Of a stretch of 64,000 bases of DNA, positions 18,896 to 27,186 are shown in pieces. The first letter of the stretch is position 1; every line of letters begins with the position of its first letter. The notes beneath the pieces were generated by a model. It was given only the letters and a program-made list of their open reading frames with translations, was not told the DNA's origin and made no database searches. This DNA is from Cupriavidus necator (GTDB taxonomy: Bacteria; Pseudomonadota; Gammaproteobacteria; Burkholderiales; Burkholderiaceae): positions 992,001 through 1,056,000 of the forward strand of contig CP074381.1 of NCBI GenBank assembly GCA_022041995.1. Reading direction: 5' to 3'. A program made the translations under genes and the position numbers.

Positions 18896-21529
18896 TCAGG
18901 CGCGGCGCGCGGGCTGGCCCATCCAGTGGTGCACCAGGTCGACGGTGGCGCCGGTGGCGGCCTCGTCGCACTGCAATACCAGCAGGTCGCCCGGCACCAA
19001 CTGGGCGAGCGCGGTTTCAATGGCGCTGGCGCGCGTGCCTTCGTCGATGATCTTGGTCACGCGCCGGCCTTCGTACAGGCCCTGCTTGAGCTGCGCGCGC
19101 GCCTCGGCATCGGGCAGGGCGCGCTTGACGCTGCGGTCCTCGCACAGGAAGACACGGTCGAAATGCTGGCCCAGGACCTTGCCCTGGCGCACCAGGTCTT
19201 CGTCGCGGCGCTGCACGCCGGCGCCGTAGACCACCATGCGGCGCTCGGCCGGGAAGCGGTCCAGCGCGCTCGCCAGCGCTTCCAGCGCGGGCGCGTTGTG
19301 GGCGTCGTCGACCACCACGGTGGCGCCGTTGCGCTCGAACAGCGTGAAGCGGCCCGGCACGTCGACCTGGCCGACATCGAAGGTCACCACGCCGGCGCGG
19401 ATCAGGTCGTTGGAAATGCCCAGCGCCCAGCCCGCGGCCACGGCCGCCAGCACGTTCTCGACCTGGAACGCGACGCGCCCGGCATAGGTCAGCGGCACCG
19501 CAGCCACGTCGACCAGTGCGGTCTCGCTGCTGCCGGTGGCCAGCACGATCTTGCCTTCGCGCAGGTACACCGCGCGCTTGCCGGCGGCGCGGTGCGACAC
19601 GATCGCGGGCAGTTCCGGCGTCAGGCCGAAGAAGATCACGTCGCCGTCGCACAGCCCGGCCATCTCCACCAGGCGTTCGTCGCGCGCGTTGAGCACGGCC
19701 GCGCCGGTCTCCAGCACCACGTCGACCTGCGTGCGCAGCACGTTGTACATGCGGTCCTCGTCCTCGACGTAGTAGTCGCCGAGGTGGTCGGGCTGGTCGA
19801 AATTGGTGACCACGCCGACCTGGCAGCGGTCGTAGACTAGGCCTTCGGAGAGGATGCTGCCGCTGTCGTTCTCGAACACGGCGGCCTCGACCGCGCGGTT
19901 CATCAGGATGCGATGGCCCGACTCCCAGTTGGCGCGGTCGCCGCTTTCGACCTGGCGGCGGTCCAGGAACAGCCCGTCGCTGCAGGCCAGGCCGGTATGC
20001 TTGCCCGACAGCTGCAGCAGGCGCGCCACCAGGCGCGCCACCACGGTCTTGCCGTTGGTGCCGGTCACGCCGACCACCGGGATGCGGCCCTGGTCGTCAT
20101 CGGACTCAGGGAACAGGTGGTTGACGATGGCGCGGCCCACCGGGCGCGGCGTGCCTTCGGCCGGCTTGATATGCATCAGCAGGCCGGGGCCGGCGTTGAC
20201 CTCGACGATGGCGCCGCGCTGTTCGGCCAGCGGGCGCGAGATGTCCTCGGCCACCAGGTCCACGCCGGCGATATCCAGCCCGACCACGCGCGCGGCCAGC
20301 GCGGCATGCGCGGCGACGCTCGGGTGCACGCGGTCGGTGACGTCGAAGGCGACGTTGCCGTTGCGCTGGATCAGCACGGTGCGGCCTTCGGGCGGGACCG
20401 AGCTGGCGTCCATGCCCTGGCGCTTCAGTTCCAGGCGCGCGGCCGAGTCCAGCCGCACACGGTTCAGCGGATGGTCCTCGGTGGTGCCGCGGCGCGGATC
20501 TGAATTGATCTGCAGCTCGATCAGCTCGTCGATGGTGGACTTGCCGTCGCCGACCACGCTCGCGGTCTCACCCATGGCGGCGGCCACCAGGCGGCCGCCG
20601 ACCACCAGCAGGCGGTGCTCGTTGCCGGGGATAAAGCGCTCGACGATGACGCCGTTGCCTTCATCGATAGCCACGCCGTAGGCGGTCTCGACTTCCTCGC
20701 GGGTCATCAGGTTGGTGAACACGCCGCGGCCGTGGTTGCCGTCATAAGGCTTGACCACCACCGGCACGCCGATGTCCTCGGCGGCGTCCCAGGCGTCTGC
20801 CGGGGAATCGACCATGCGGCCCTCAGGGACCGGCACGCCGCAGGATTCCAGCAGGCTCTTGGTCAGGTCCTTGTCGCGCGAGATGCTTTCGCCGATGGCG
20901 CTGGTGCGGTCGGTCTCGGCCGTCCAGATGCGGCGCTGGCGCGCGCCGTAGCCCAGTTGCACCAGGTTGCCGTCCGACAGGCGGATCGCCGGGATGTCGC
21001 GGTCGTCCGCGGCATCGACGATGCAGGCGGTGCTGGGGCCCAGGCAATGCTCGTCCACCAGGCGGCGCAGGTTGTCCACGGCGGCGGGGACGTCGAAGGG
21101 ACGGTCCTCGATCGCGGCCATGACCAGGTCGCGGGCAGTGAACAGCGCGACGCGGGTGACTTCCTCGTGCCAGGCGCGCACGATCACCTTGTAGACGCCG
21201 CGCACCGGGGTTTCGCGTGCCTTGCCGAAGCCGCCAGGCATGCCTGCCAGATTCTGCAGCTCAAGCGTCACGTGTTCCAGGATATGGCCGGGCCAGGTGC
21301 CTTCCTTCAGGCGCTGCAGGAAGCCACCGCGCTCGCCGATGCTGCAGCGATGCTCGATCAGCGACGGCAGCCAGGCCGACAGGCGCTCGTAGAACCCCGG
21401 AATCGTGTTGGAGGGAAAGTCCTCCAGTTCCCCGATATCGACCCATGCCTCCAGGACGGGCCGATATGTCCACATATTCGGGCCGCGCAGCGACATGACA
21501 TCGAAAATCTCAATGTCCTTCTTTTTCAT
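18896..21529 (-). CDS. cphA: Cyanophycin synthetase
   Basis: An 877-residue enzyme making the nitrogen-storage polymer cyanophycin from Asp and Arg with ATP. Order of parts: N-terminal domain (IFDVMSLRGPNMWTYRPV), ATP-grasp domain (AETDRTSAIGESISRDKDLT, PVVVKPYDGNHGRGVF, GAIVEVNAGPGLLMHI), then the Mur-ligase-like domain with P-loop GVTGTNGKTV (Lys494) and VVDDAHNAPALEAL. The length matches bacterial CphA. It is the first gene of a minus-strand operon with cphA'. Upstream and divergent lies an ABC exporter gene. No Shine-Dalgarno is evident, and a GGGCGG-AA-CCGCCC palindrome lies in the leader. Confidence 0.96.
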   Translation of the reverse strand: MKKKDIEIFDVMSLRGPNMWTYRPVLEAWVDIGELEDFPSNTIPGFYERLSAWLPSLIEHRCSIGERGGFLQRLKEGTWPGHILEHVTLELQNLAGMPGGFGKARETPVRGVYKVIVRAWHEEVTRVALFTARDLVMAAIEDRPFDVPAAVDNLRRLVDEHCLGPSTACIVDAADDRDIPAIRLSDGNLVQLGYGARQRRIWTAETDRTSAIGESISRDKDLTKSLLESCGVPVPEGRMVDSPADAWDAAEDIGVPVVVKPYDGNHGRGVFTNLMTREEVETAYGVAIDEGNGVIVERFIPGNEHRLLVVGGRLVAAAMGETASVVGDGKSTIDELIELQINSDPRRGTTEDHPLNRVRLDSAARLELKRQGMDASSVPPEGRTVLIQRNGNVAFDVTDRVHPSVAAHAALAARVVGLDIAGVDLVAEDISRPLAEQRGAIVEVNAGPGLLMHIKPAEGTPRPVGRAIVNHLFPESDDDQGRIPVVGVTGTNGKTVVARLVARLLQLSGKHTGLACSDGLFLDRRQVESGDRANWESGHRILMNRAVEAAVFENDSGSILSEGLVYDRCQVGVVTNFDQPDHLGDYYVEDEDRMYNVLRTQVDVVLETGAAVLNARDERLVEMAGLCDGDVIFFGLTPELPAIVSHRAAGKRAVYLREGKIVLATGSSETALVDVAAVPLTYAGRVAFQVENVLAAVAAGWALGISNDLIRAGVVTFDVGQVDVPGRFTLFERNGATVVVDDAHNAPALEALASALDRFPAERRMVVYGAGVQRRDEDLVRQGKVLGQHFDRVFLCEDRSVKRALPDAEARAQLKQGLYEGRRVTKIIDEGTRASAIETALAQLVPGDLLVLQCDEAATGATVDLVHHWMGQPARRA

Positions 21530-21548
21530 TGAATTTGCTTGAGGCAGT

Positions 21549-21562
21549 GGGCGGAACCGCCC
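21549..21562. promoter_or_regulatory. Palindrome in the cphA leader
   Basis: GGGCGG (21549-21554), AA, CCGCCC (21557-21562) is a perfect 6+2+6 palindrome only 20 bp before the cphA start codon. It could be an RNA hairpin shielding the start or an operator. No regulator is indicated. Confidence 0.35.
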
Positions 21563-21674
21563 GAGAAATGGAAGCCTAACCTTTCAGTAACGTTACAGCA
21601 CAGAGCGGGTTGACTTTCTTGGTGTAAAAGTGATTGTGCAATGCATCAGGAGTACCCGCGCGTTCGTCGTTATG

Positions 21675-21694
21675 TATACTGCGGGCGAATTCGC
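21675..21694 (+). promoter_or_regulatory. Candidate -10 element and palindrome before the exporter gene
   Basis: TATACT at 21675-21680 is followed at once by the perfect palindrome GCGAATTCGC (21685-21694), where transcription would begin. The exporter ATG is at 21770. No strong -35 is visible. An operator over the start site would fit repression of the exporter, but this is inference. Confidence 0.4.
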
Positions 21695-21769
21695 GGGCCG
21701 CCAGAGCGTGCCCGGCCTAAATTTGTTTCAAGTTATGTCCGTTCCCCCTGGACGCACGCCGCGCCATCC

Positions 21770-24067
21770 ATGACCCAGTCCTCCCTGCCTGTCCCTACCG
21801 CCCTTGCTGCCGACGAGCCCTGGCGGGCTGAATCCGGATCGTGGCTCCGACCCGGCGAGACCGTCCTGGCCGGACTGGCCCTGGACCTCGACGCGAAGCT
21901 GCATTTTACCCAAGGGTGGCTGGTTGTGACCGGCCAGCGCATCGTTGGCCGGGCTCCCGGTGAAAAAAATGTGCGGGAATGGAACATCGGGCCCACCCTG
22001 CGCCTGTCGCACACCGACCACGCGGGCGTGGGCGCGCTGGAACTGAGTGGTCCGGAGGGCCGGCTGGCCAGCTGGCGATATACGCTTGGTTACAATCCGG
22101 CCGCGCTGCGGCTGGCCGACCAGTTCGAAGCCCAGCGCGACGCCGCCGGCGCGCGCCCGTCCGGCGAGGCGGGCGAGGTGCTGTGCCCGACCTGCAAGGC
22201 GCCGCTGCCCCCGGACGAGGAGCAGTGCCCCCAATGCAGCCGGGAACTGGAAACCCCGCCGTCGACCTGGGCGCTGCTGCGCCTGTGGCGCTTTGCCCGG
22301 CCATACCAGTGGCAGTTGCTGGCGGGCTTCCTGCTGACGCTGCTGTCCACTGCGGCCACACTGGTGCCGCCGTACCTGACCATGCCGCTGATGGACAAGG
22401 TGCTGATCCCGTTCCAGAACGGCGTGCCGATCGACTATGGGCTGGTGCGCCTGTATTTGGCTGGGCTGCTGGGTGCGGCGCTGGTGGCCTGGTCGTTGGG
22501 GTGGGCGCGGACCTACCTGCTGGCACGCGTATCGGAGCGCATCGGTGCCGATCTGCGCACAACAACATATGAACACCTGCTAAAGCTGTCGCTGGAATAC
22601 TTCGGCGGCAAGCGCACGGGCGACCTGATGGCGCGCATCGGCTCGGAAAGCGACCGCATCTGCGTTTTCCTGTCGCTGCACCTGCTGGACTTTGCCACCG
22701 ACGTGCTGATGATCGTCATGACGGCGGTGATCCTGGTGTCGATCAACCCGTGGCTGGCACTGGTGACGCTGGTGCCGCTGCCGTTCATCGCCTGGATGAT
22801 CCACCTGGTGCGCGACCGCCTGCGCCACGGCTTCGAGAAGATCGACCGGATCTGGTCCGAGATCACCAATGTGCTGGCCGATACCATCCCCGGCATCCGC
22901 GTGGTCAAGGCCTTTGCCCAGGAAAAGCGTGAGGTGTCGCGTTTCCGCGAGGCCAACAAGCACAACCTGGCGATCAACGACCGCGTCAACGCGGTATGGT
23001 CGCTGTTCACGCCGACGGTCACCCTGCTGACCGAGATCGGCCTGCTGATCGTGTGGGTGTTCGGCATCTGGCAGGTGTCGCACAGCGCCATCACGGTGGG
23101 GGTGCTGGTGGCGTTCCTGACCTATATCAGCCGCTTCTATACCCGCCTGGATTCGATGAGCCGGATCGTCTCGGTGACGCAGAAGGCCGCGGCCGGCGCC
23201 AAGCGCATCTTCGACATCCTCGACCACGTGTCGAGCGTGCCGGAGCCGGTGCGCCCGGCGAAGCTGGACCAGGTCGAAGGCGCCATCGACATGAGCGACC
23301 TGGGCTTCCGCTACGGCAACCGCGCGGTGATCCGCGGGCTGAACCTGTCGATCGAGCCGGGCGAGATGATTGGCCTGGTGGGACACAGTGGCTCGGGCAA
23401 GAGCACGCTGGTCAACCTGATCTGCCGTTTCTACGATGTTTCCGAGGGCGCGATCCGCGTCGACGGCGTCGATATCCGCTCGCTGCCGGTGTCGGAGTAC
23501 CGCCGCCATATCGGCCTGGTGCTGCAGGAGCCGTTCCTGTTCTTCGGCACGATTGCCGACAACATTGCCTACGGCAAGCCCGACGCCACGCGCGATGAGA
23601 TCATCGCCGCCGCGCGCGCCGCGCATGCGCACGAGTTCATCCTGCGCCTGCCGCACGGCTATGACTCGCTGGTCGGTGAACGTGGCCAGGCGCTGTCGGG
23701 CGGCGAGCGCCAGCGCATCTCGATCGCGCGCGCGCTGCTGATCAACCCGCGCATCCTGATCATGGACGAGGCCACCTCGTCGGTCGACACCGCCACCGAG
23801 AAGGAAATCCAGAAGGCGCTCGACAACCTGGTGCAGGGCCGTACCACCATCGCCATCGCGCACCGCCTGTCGACACTGCGCAAGGCCGATCGGCTGGTGG
23901 TGATGGACCGCGGCCAGATCGTCGAAGTCGGCAGCCATGATGAACTGCTGTTGCGCGAAGGCGCGTACTACAAGCTGTACCAGGCGCAGGCGCGCAATGT
24001 CGACGCCGAGGACGGTGACGGCGAGGACCAAGCGATCGAAACGCCGGAGGCCGCCAATGCCCAATGA
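21770..24067 (+). CDS. ABC exporter with N-terminal PH-like region and zinc ribbon, linked to cyanophycin genes
   Basis: A 765-residue half-transporter. Residues 1-135 form a soluble beta-rich region resembling a bacterial PH-like fold (LHFTQGWLVVTGQRIVG, then WRYTLGYNPAALRLADQF). A four-cysteine zinc ribbon follows at C139, C142, C153 and C156. Then come six transmembrane helices of an MsbA-type exporter (about 170-470) and the ATPase: Walker A GHSGSGKST at 538-546, signature LSGGERQR at 642-649, Walker B ILIMDEATS (D666, E667). The stop overlaps the DUF1854 gene by 11 bases. It is divergent from cphA. Its cargo is unknown; I recall database families named for this cyanophycin-linked transporter, which I cannot check here. 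Confidence 0.9.
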   Translation: MTQSSLPVPTALAADEPWRAESGSWLRPGETVLAGLALDLDAKLHFTQGWLVVTGQRIVGRAPGEKNVREWNIGPTLRLSHTDHAGVGALELSGPEGRLASWRYTLGYNPAALRLADQFEAQRDAAGARPSGEAGEVLCPTCKAPLPPDEEQCPQCSRELETPPSTWALLRLWRFARPYQWQLLAGFLLTLLSTAATLVPPYLTMPLMDKVLIPFQNGVPIDYGLVRLYLAGLLGAALVAWSLGWARTYLLARVSERIGADLRTTTYEHLLKLSLEYFGGKRTGDLMARIGSESDRICVFLSLHLLDFATDVLMIVMTAVILVSINPWLALVTLVPLPFIAWMIHLVRDRLRHGFEKIDRIWSEITNVLADTIPGIRVVKAFAQEKREVSRFREANKHNLAINDRVNAVWSLFTPTVTLLTEIGLLIVWVFGIWQVSHSAITVGVLVAFLTYISRFYTRLDSMSRIVSVTQKAAAGAKRIFDILDHVSSVPEPVRPAKLDQVEGAIDMSDLGFRYGNRAVIRGLNLSIEPGEMIGLVGHSGSGKSTLVNLICRFYDVSEGAIRVDGVDIRSLPVSEYRRHIGLVLQEPFLFFGTIADNIAYGKPDATRDEIIAAARAAHAHEFILRLPHGYDSLVGERGQALSGGERQRISIARALLINPRILIMDEATSSVDTATEKEIQKALDNLVQGRTTIAIAHRLSTLRKADRLVVMDRGQIVEVGSHDELLLREGAYYKLYQAQARNVDAEDGDGEDQAIETPEAANAQ

Positions 24068-24551
24068 CATCCCTGCCACCACGCCGACGCCCATGTTTAC
24101 GCTAGATCGCAATCGTTTTGGCCGCCTGGTCCTGATCGCCGAGGACGGCACCGTCCACGAAGGCGTGGTGCCGGTGCGCGCCTTCCCGATTTCCGCACCG
24201 CAGGGCGGCATCGGCCTGATGAGCACCGACGGGCATGAAGTGGTGTGGATTCCGCGGCTGGAGGATTTGCCGCTGGCAGAGCGCAGCATGATCGAAGCGG
24301 AACTCGCCTCGCGCGAGTTCATGCCGGAGATCCAGCGTATCGTGAGCGTGTCGACCTACGCCACGCCCAGCGTGTGGACGGTGCAGACCGATCGCGGTCA
24401 GACCGAACTGGTGCTGCGCGGCGAAGAGGCGATCCGGCGCCTGGCCGGCAGCACGCTGCTGATATCGGACACGCACGGCATCCACTACCTGATCCGCGAC
24501 CTGATGGCGCTGGACAAGCACAGCCGCAAGATCCTCGACCGCTTCCTCTGA
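24057..24551 (+). CDS. DUF1854 protein coupled to the exporter
   Basis: A 164-residue soluble protein of the DUF1854 type: FTLDRNRFGRLVLIAEDG near the N-terminus, a central GHEVVWIPRLEDLP, and a C-terminal helix region LISDTHGIHYLIRDLMALDK. The ATG lies 11 bases inside the exporter gene, so the two are translated together, suggesting a subunit or regulator of the exporter. No catalytic motif or signal peptide is seen. Known only by genomic association; function is not established. Confidence 0.85.
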   Translation: MPNDIPATTPTPMFTLDRNRFGRLVLIAEDGTVHEGVVPVRAFPISAPQGGIGLMSTDGHEVVWIPRLEDLPLAERSMIEAELASREFMPEIQRIVSVSTYATPSVWTVQTDRGQTELVLRGEEAIRRLAGSTLLISDTHGIHYLIRDLMALDKHSRKILDRFL

Positions 24552-24611
24552 GGCGTCCCTGGCGACGCTGACCCCGGGCCGGAGCTCTGCCGGCCGGGTT
24601 CCTGATCCGGA

Positions 24612-25013
24612 CTAGTGCAGCATCTCGGACGCGTCGTCTTCGTCGTCCCAGTCATCGTGCATGACCGGCACGTCGGGCGCCATGTCGAACACCATCGAGT
24701 GGTAGCGCACGCTGAACCACTCGCGGAACATCTGCAGCGACAGTTCCTCGGGCCACATCGAGTCGTCGAACCACTCACCCAGCATGAATTCAAAGAATTC
24801 CTGCCAGCGCTTCTCGACCCAGCGCACGGCGTTGTCGTGCGTATCGGCCAGTTCTTCCGGCAGCAGGAATACGCTCTGGTCCTCGCGCACCTGCTCTAGC
24901 GTGAGGCCGGCCACCGGCTGGGGATCGACCGCCTGGATCCAGTCCAGGAACGGCTGTTCCGGGACCAGGGCGACCATGGAACGGTTGATGGTGAAGCGGG
25001 GATGGTCAGACAT
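24612..25013 (-). CDS. Conserved small acidic protein of unknown function
   Basis: A 133-residue protein with no signal peptide or membrane segment. It begins MSDHPRFTINRSMVALVPEQ and is rich in Trp, Phe and acidic residues (EKRWQEFFEFMLGEWFDD), with an acidic end DDWDDEDDASEM. The coding pattern is convincing. I recall similar proteins as conserved hypotheticals in Burkholderiales, but assign no function. The ATG at 25013 is preferred to an upstream start at 25121. It lies alone on the minus strand. Confidence 0.75.
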   Translation of the reverse strand: MSDHPRFTINRSMVALVPEQPFLDWIQAVDPQPVAGLTLEQVREDQSVFLLPEELADTHDNAVRWVEKRWQEFFEFMLGEWFDDSMWPEELSLQMFREWFSVRYHSMVFDMAPDVPVMHDDWDDEDDASEMLH

Positions 25014-25324
25014 GGCGAAAGCCTTCAAGGACTGCAACCGCCTATTGTAGTCCTTCGCCGCGCGGCCCCGTCCAGTGTCATGCCAACAATAGCCGCGCCA
25101 CAGCCCCTTGATCCACACCATGCCGCAAGGCTCTGTGATCCGGACGTTCGCTTTCGTCCAGCCATTGAGGAAAACGACAAGCGCATTGCCGCCGGTTGCT
25201 GGCTATAGTCTGCGGGGGGATGCAGGCAGGCCATGCCGTCGGATGAGTGCAATGCATGAATCGATTCTTGTCTGTCATGAATCGGGCGCCTGCCGGCAAG
25301 GCAACGGCCCGGCAAGGAGAAATC
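25014..25324. other. Divergent intergenic region
   Basis: A 311-bp gap between the small acidic protein gene and the sensor kinase gene. It contains a -10-like TATAGT (25204-25209) facing the kinase gene without a clear -35, and AAGGAG (25315-25320) as ribosome binding site. I see no RNA gene or convincing small ORF in it. Confidence 0.5.
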
Positions 25325-26392
25325 ATGGATACCTATGTCGACCTGCAGCGGGCCATACTGAACAACATACCCGACCAGGCCTGGCTGAAGGACGTCGGCT
25401 CCCGCTACGTCCTGGTCAATGACGCCTTCATGGCCGCATGCGGGCGGTCCGAGGCCGAGATCCTGGGCAGCACGCCGGACAAGGTGTGGTCGGAGGAATG
25501 GGGACAGGTCTACCTGGGCACCGACAAGGCCGTGGTGGCCAGCGGCATCCGCCGGCGCTATGAGGAATGCCGTCACGGCCAGGACGGCAGCCTGCGCTGG
25601 TTCGATACGATCAAGATGCCGATTCGAGGCCAGGACGGCGCGGTTGTCGGTACGGTCGGCATCTCGCGCGACATTACCGACCGCAAGCGCTCCGAGCAGG
25701 AGCTGCTGGACTCGCGCGCGCAGCTGCGTGAGCTGTCCGCCTACCTGCAGTCCGTGCGCGAGGCGGAGCGCACCCGGATCTCACGCGAGCTGCACGATGA
25801 GCTTGGCCAGTCCCTGACGGCATTGCGCCTGGGACTGAGCTTTATCGAGGGGCAGCAGGGCCCCGATGCCGGCGACGCGTGCCGCAAGCATTTGCAGATG
25901 CTCAAGCAGATCGCGGATTCGACGGTGGACGCGGTGCAGCGCATCGCGGCAGACCTGCGCCCGCCGCTGCTGGATGAGCTGGGGCTGAACGCGGCGATCG
26001 AGTGGCTGGCCGAGTCTTTTTCCGAGCGTGGCGGCATCGCCTGCGAGCTGGCGCTGCAGCCCGTTGGCGAGCTCAGCGCCGAGCTCAGCACCGCGGTCTT
26101 TCGCATCGCGCAGGAAGCGCTGACCAATGCCTGCCGCCATGGCCGCGCCAATCGCGTGCGAGTGGAACTGAGCGAGGCCGGCGGGACCTTGCGGCTGGTG
26201 GTTGCCGACAACGGCCGCGGCATCGATGCGTCCAGGGCCGGGCATCGCCGCAGCCTGGGTTTGCTGGGGATGCGCGAGCGTGCGCTGATGCTGGGCGGCA
26301 AGCTGGCGGTAACCAGTGAGAAGGGCGGCGGCACCCGGGTCGAGGCGCAGATCCCCAATGCCGGCGCTGCCGGCAACGGAGGGGCAAGATGA
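25325..26392 (+). CDS. PAS-domain sensor histidine kinase (NarX/DegS type)
   Basis: A 355-residue soluble kinase. A PAS domain occupies about residues 5-125 (ILNNIPDQAWLKDVGSRYVL, VVGTVGISRDITDRKR). The HisKA_3 dimerisation helix has the phospho-acceptor His157 in RISRELHDELGQSLTALRL. The HATPase domain has ALTNACRHGRANRVRVEL and VVADNGRGID, then GLLGMRERALMLGG. There are no membrane segments, so the signal is cytoplasmic. AAGGAG before the ATG at 25325 fixes the start. The stop overlaps the next ATG (ATGA), pairing it with the response regulator. Confidence 0.93.
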   Translation: MDTYVDLQRAILNNIPDQAWLKDVGSRYVLVNDAFMAACGRSEAEILGSTPDKVWSEEWGQVYLGTDKAVVASGIRRRYEECRHGQDGSLRWFDTIKMPIRGQDGAVVGTVGISRDITDRKRSEQELLDSRAQLRELSAYLQSVREAERTRISRELHDELGQSLTALRLGLSFIEGQQGPDAGDACRKHLQMLKQIADSTVDAVQRIAADLRPPLLDELGLNAAIEWLAESFSERGGIACELALQPVGELSAELSTAVFRIAQEALTNACRHGRANRVRVELSEAGGTLRLVVADNGRGIDASRAGHRRSLGLLGMRERALMLGGKLAVTSEKGGGTRVEAQIPNAGAAGNGGAR

Positions 26393-27039
26393 TCCGCCTG
26401 ATGCTTGCCGACGACCACACCATCATCCGCGACGGGCTCAAGAAGATCTTCTCCACCGTGCCCGACATGCAGGTGGTGGCCGAAGCCGCCGACGGCTGCG
26501 AAGTGTTGGCGCTGCTGCGCGCGCAGGCGCCGGACGTGCTGCTGCTGGACATGTCGATGCCGGGGCGCAGCGGCATCCTGCTGATCCAGCAGATACGGGC
26601 CAGCCATCCGGCGCTGCCGGTACTGGTGCTGAGCATGTACCGCGAGTCGCAATATGCGCTGCAGGCCATCCGCGCAGGCGCGGCGGGCTACCTGACCAAG
26701 AATGTCGAGTCCGACCAGCTGCTCGGTGCCATCCGCAAGGTGGCGCGCGGCGGTACCGTGGTCTCGCCGGCGATTGCCGACAAGCTCGTCAGCCAGGCGC
26801 GGCAGCCAGATGCCGTGTTGCCGCATGCACGCCTGACGGCGCGTGAACTGCAGGTGTTCCAGATGCTGGCCGAGGGGCTGGGCATCAACGAGATCGCCGC
26901 AGCGCTGTCGCTCAGCGCCAAGACGGTGAGCACCCACAAGGCCAACATCCTCGGCAAGATGGATATCGCGTCGACCGCCGGGCTGGTGCACTACGCCATC
27001 CGCCACGGCCTGCTCGCCGAAGCCGGGGACGCCGCCTAG
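26389..27039 (+). CDS. NarL/LuxR-family response regulator
   Basis: A 216-residue response regulator. The receiver domain has the acidic pair in LADDHT, the phospho-acceptor Asp54 in LLLDMSMPGRSG, and Lys in AAGYLTKNVES. The C-terminal LuxR-type helix-turn-helix is LTARELQVFQMLAEGLGI to AKTVSTHKANILGKM. It overlaps the kinase gene by four bases and is its partner. Targets are unknown; the amidohydrolase, DUF1097 and gamma-glutamyltransferase genes downstream are candidates by position. Confidence 0.95.
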   Translation: MIRLMLADDHTIIRDGLKKIFSTVPDMQVVAEAADGCEVLALLRAQAPDVLLLDMSMPGRSGILLIQQIRASHPALPVLVLSMYRESQYALQAIRAGAAGYLTKNVESDQLLGAIRKVARGGTVVSPAIADKLVSQARQPDAVLPHARLTARELQVFQMLAEGLGINEIAAALSLSAKTVSTHKANILGKMDIASTAGLVHYAIRHGLLAEAGDAA

Positions 27040-27186
27040 TCTGCTGCGGATCTGCTGCGGTGCGTCTAGGAAAATCCTTAGGTCGAATTCAGCCAATCCT
27101 GATGCAGTGATGCCGCCCCGGCACCTACGCTTCAGGTAGCGAAGCCCTGACTTCGCCTGCATAACAAAGACCTGAGGAGACAAGCC

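Noticed and set aside
18850-19020. Longer cphA' start overlapping cphA
   Set aside because: The extra 57 residues are unlike any cyanophycin synthetase and overlap coding sequence of cphA in another frame.
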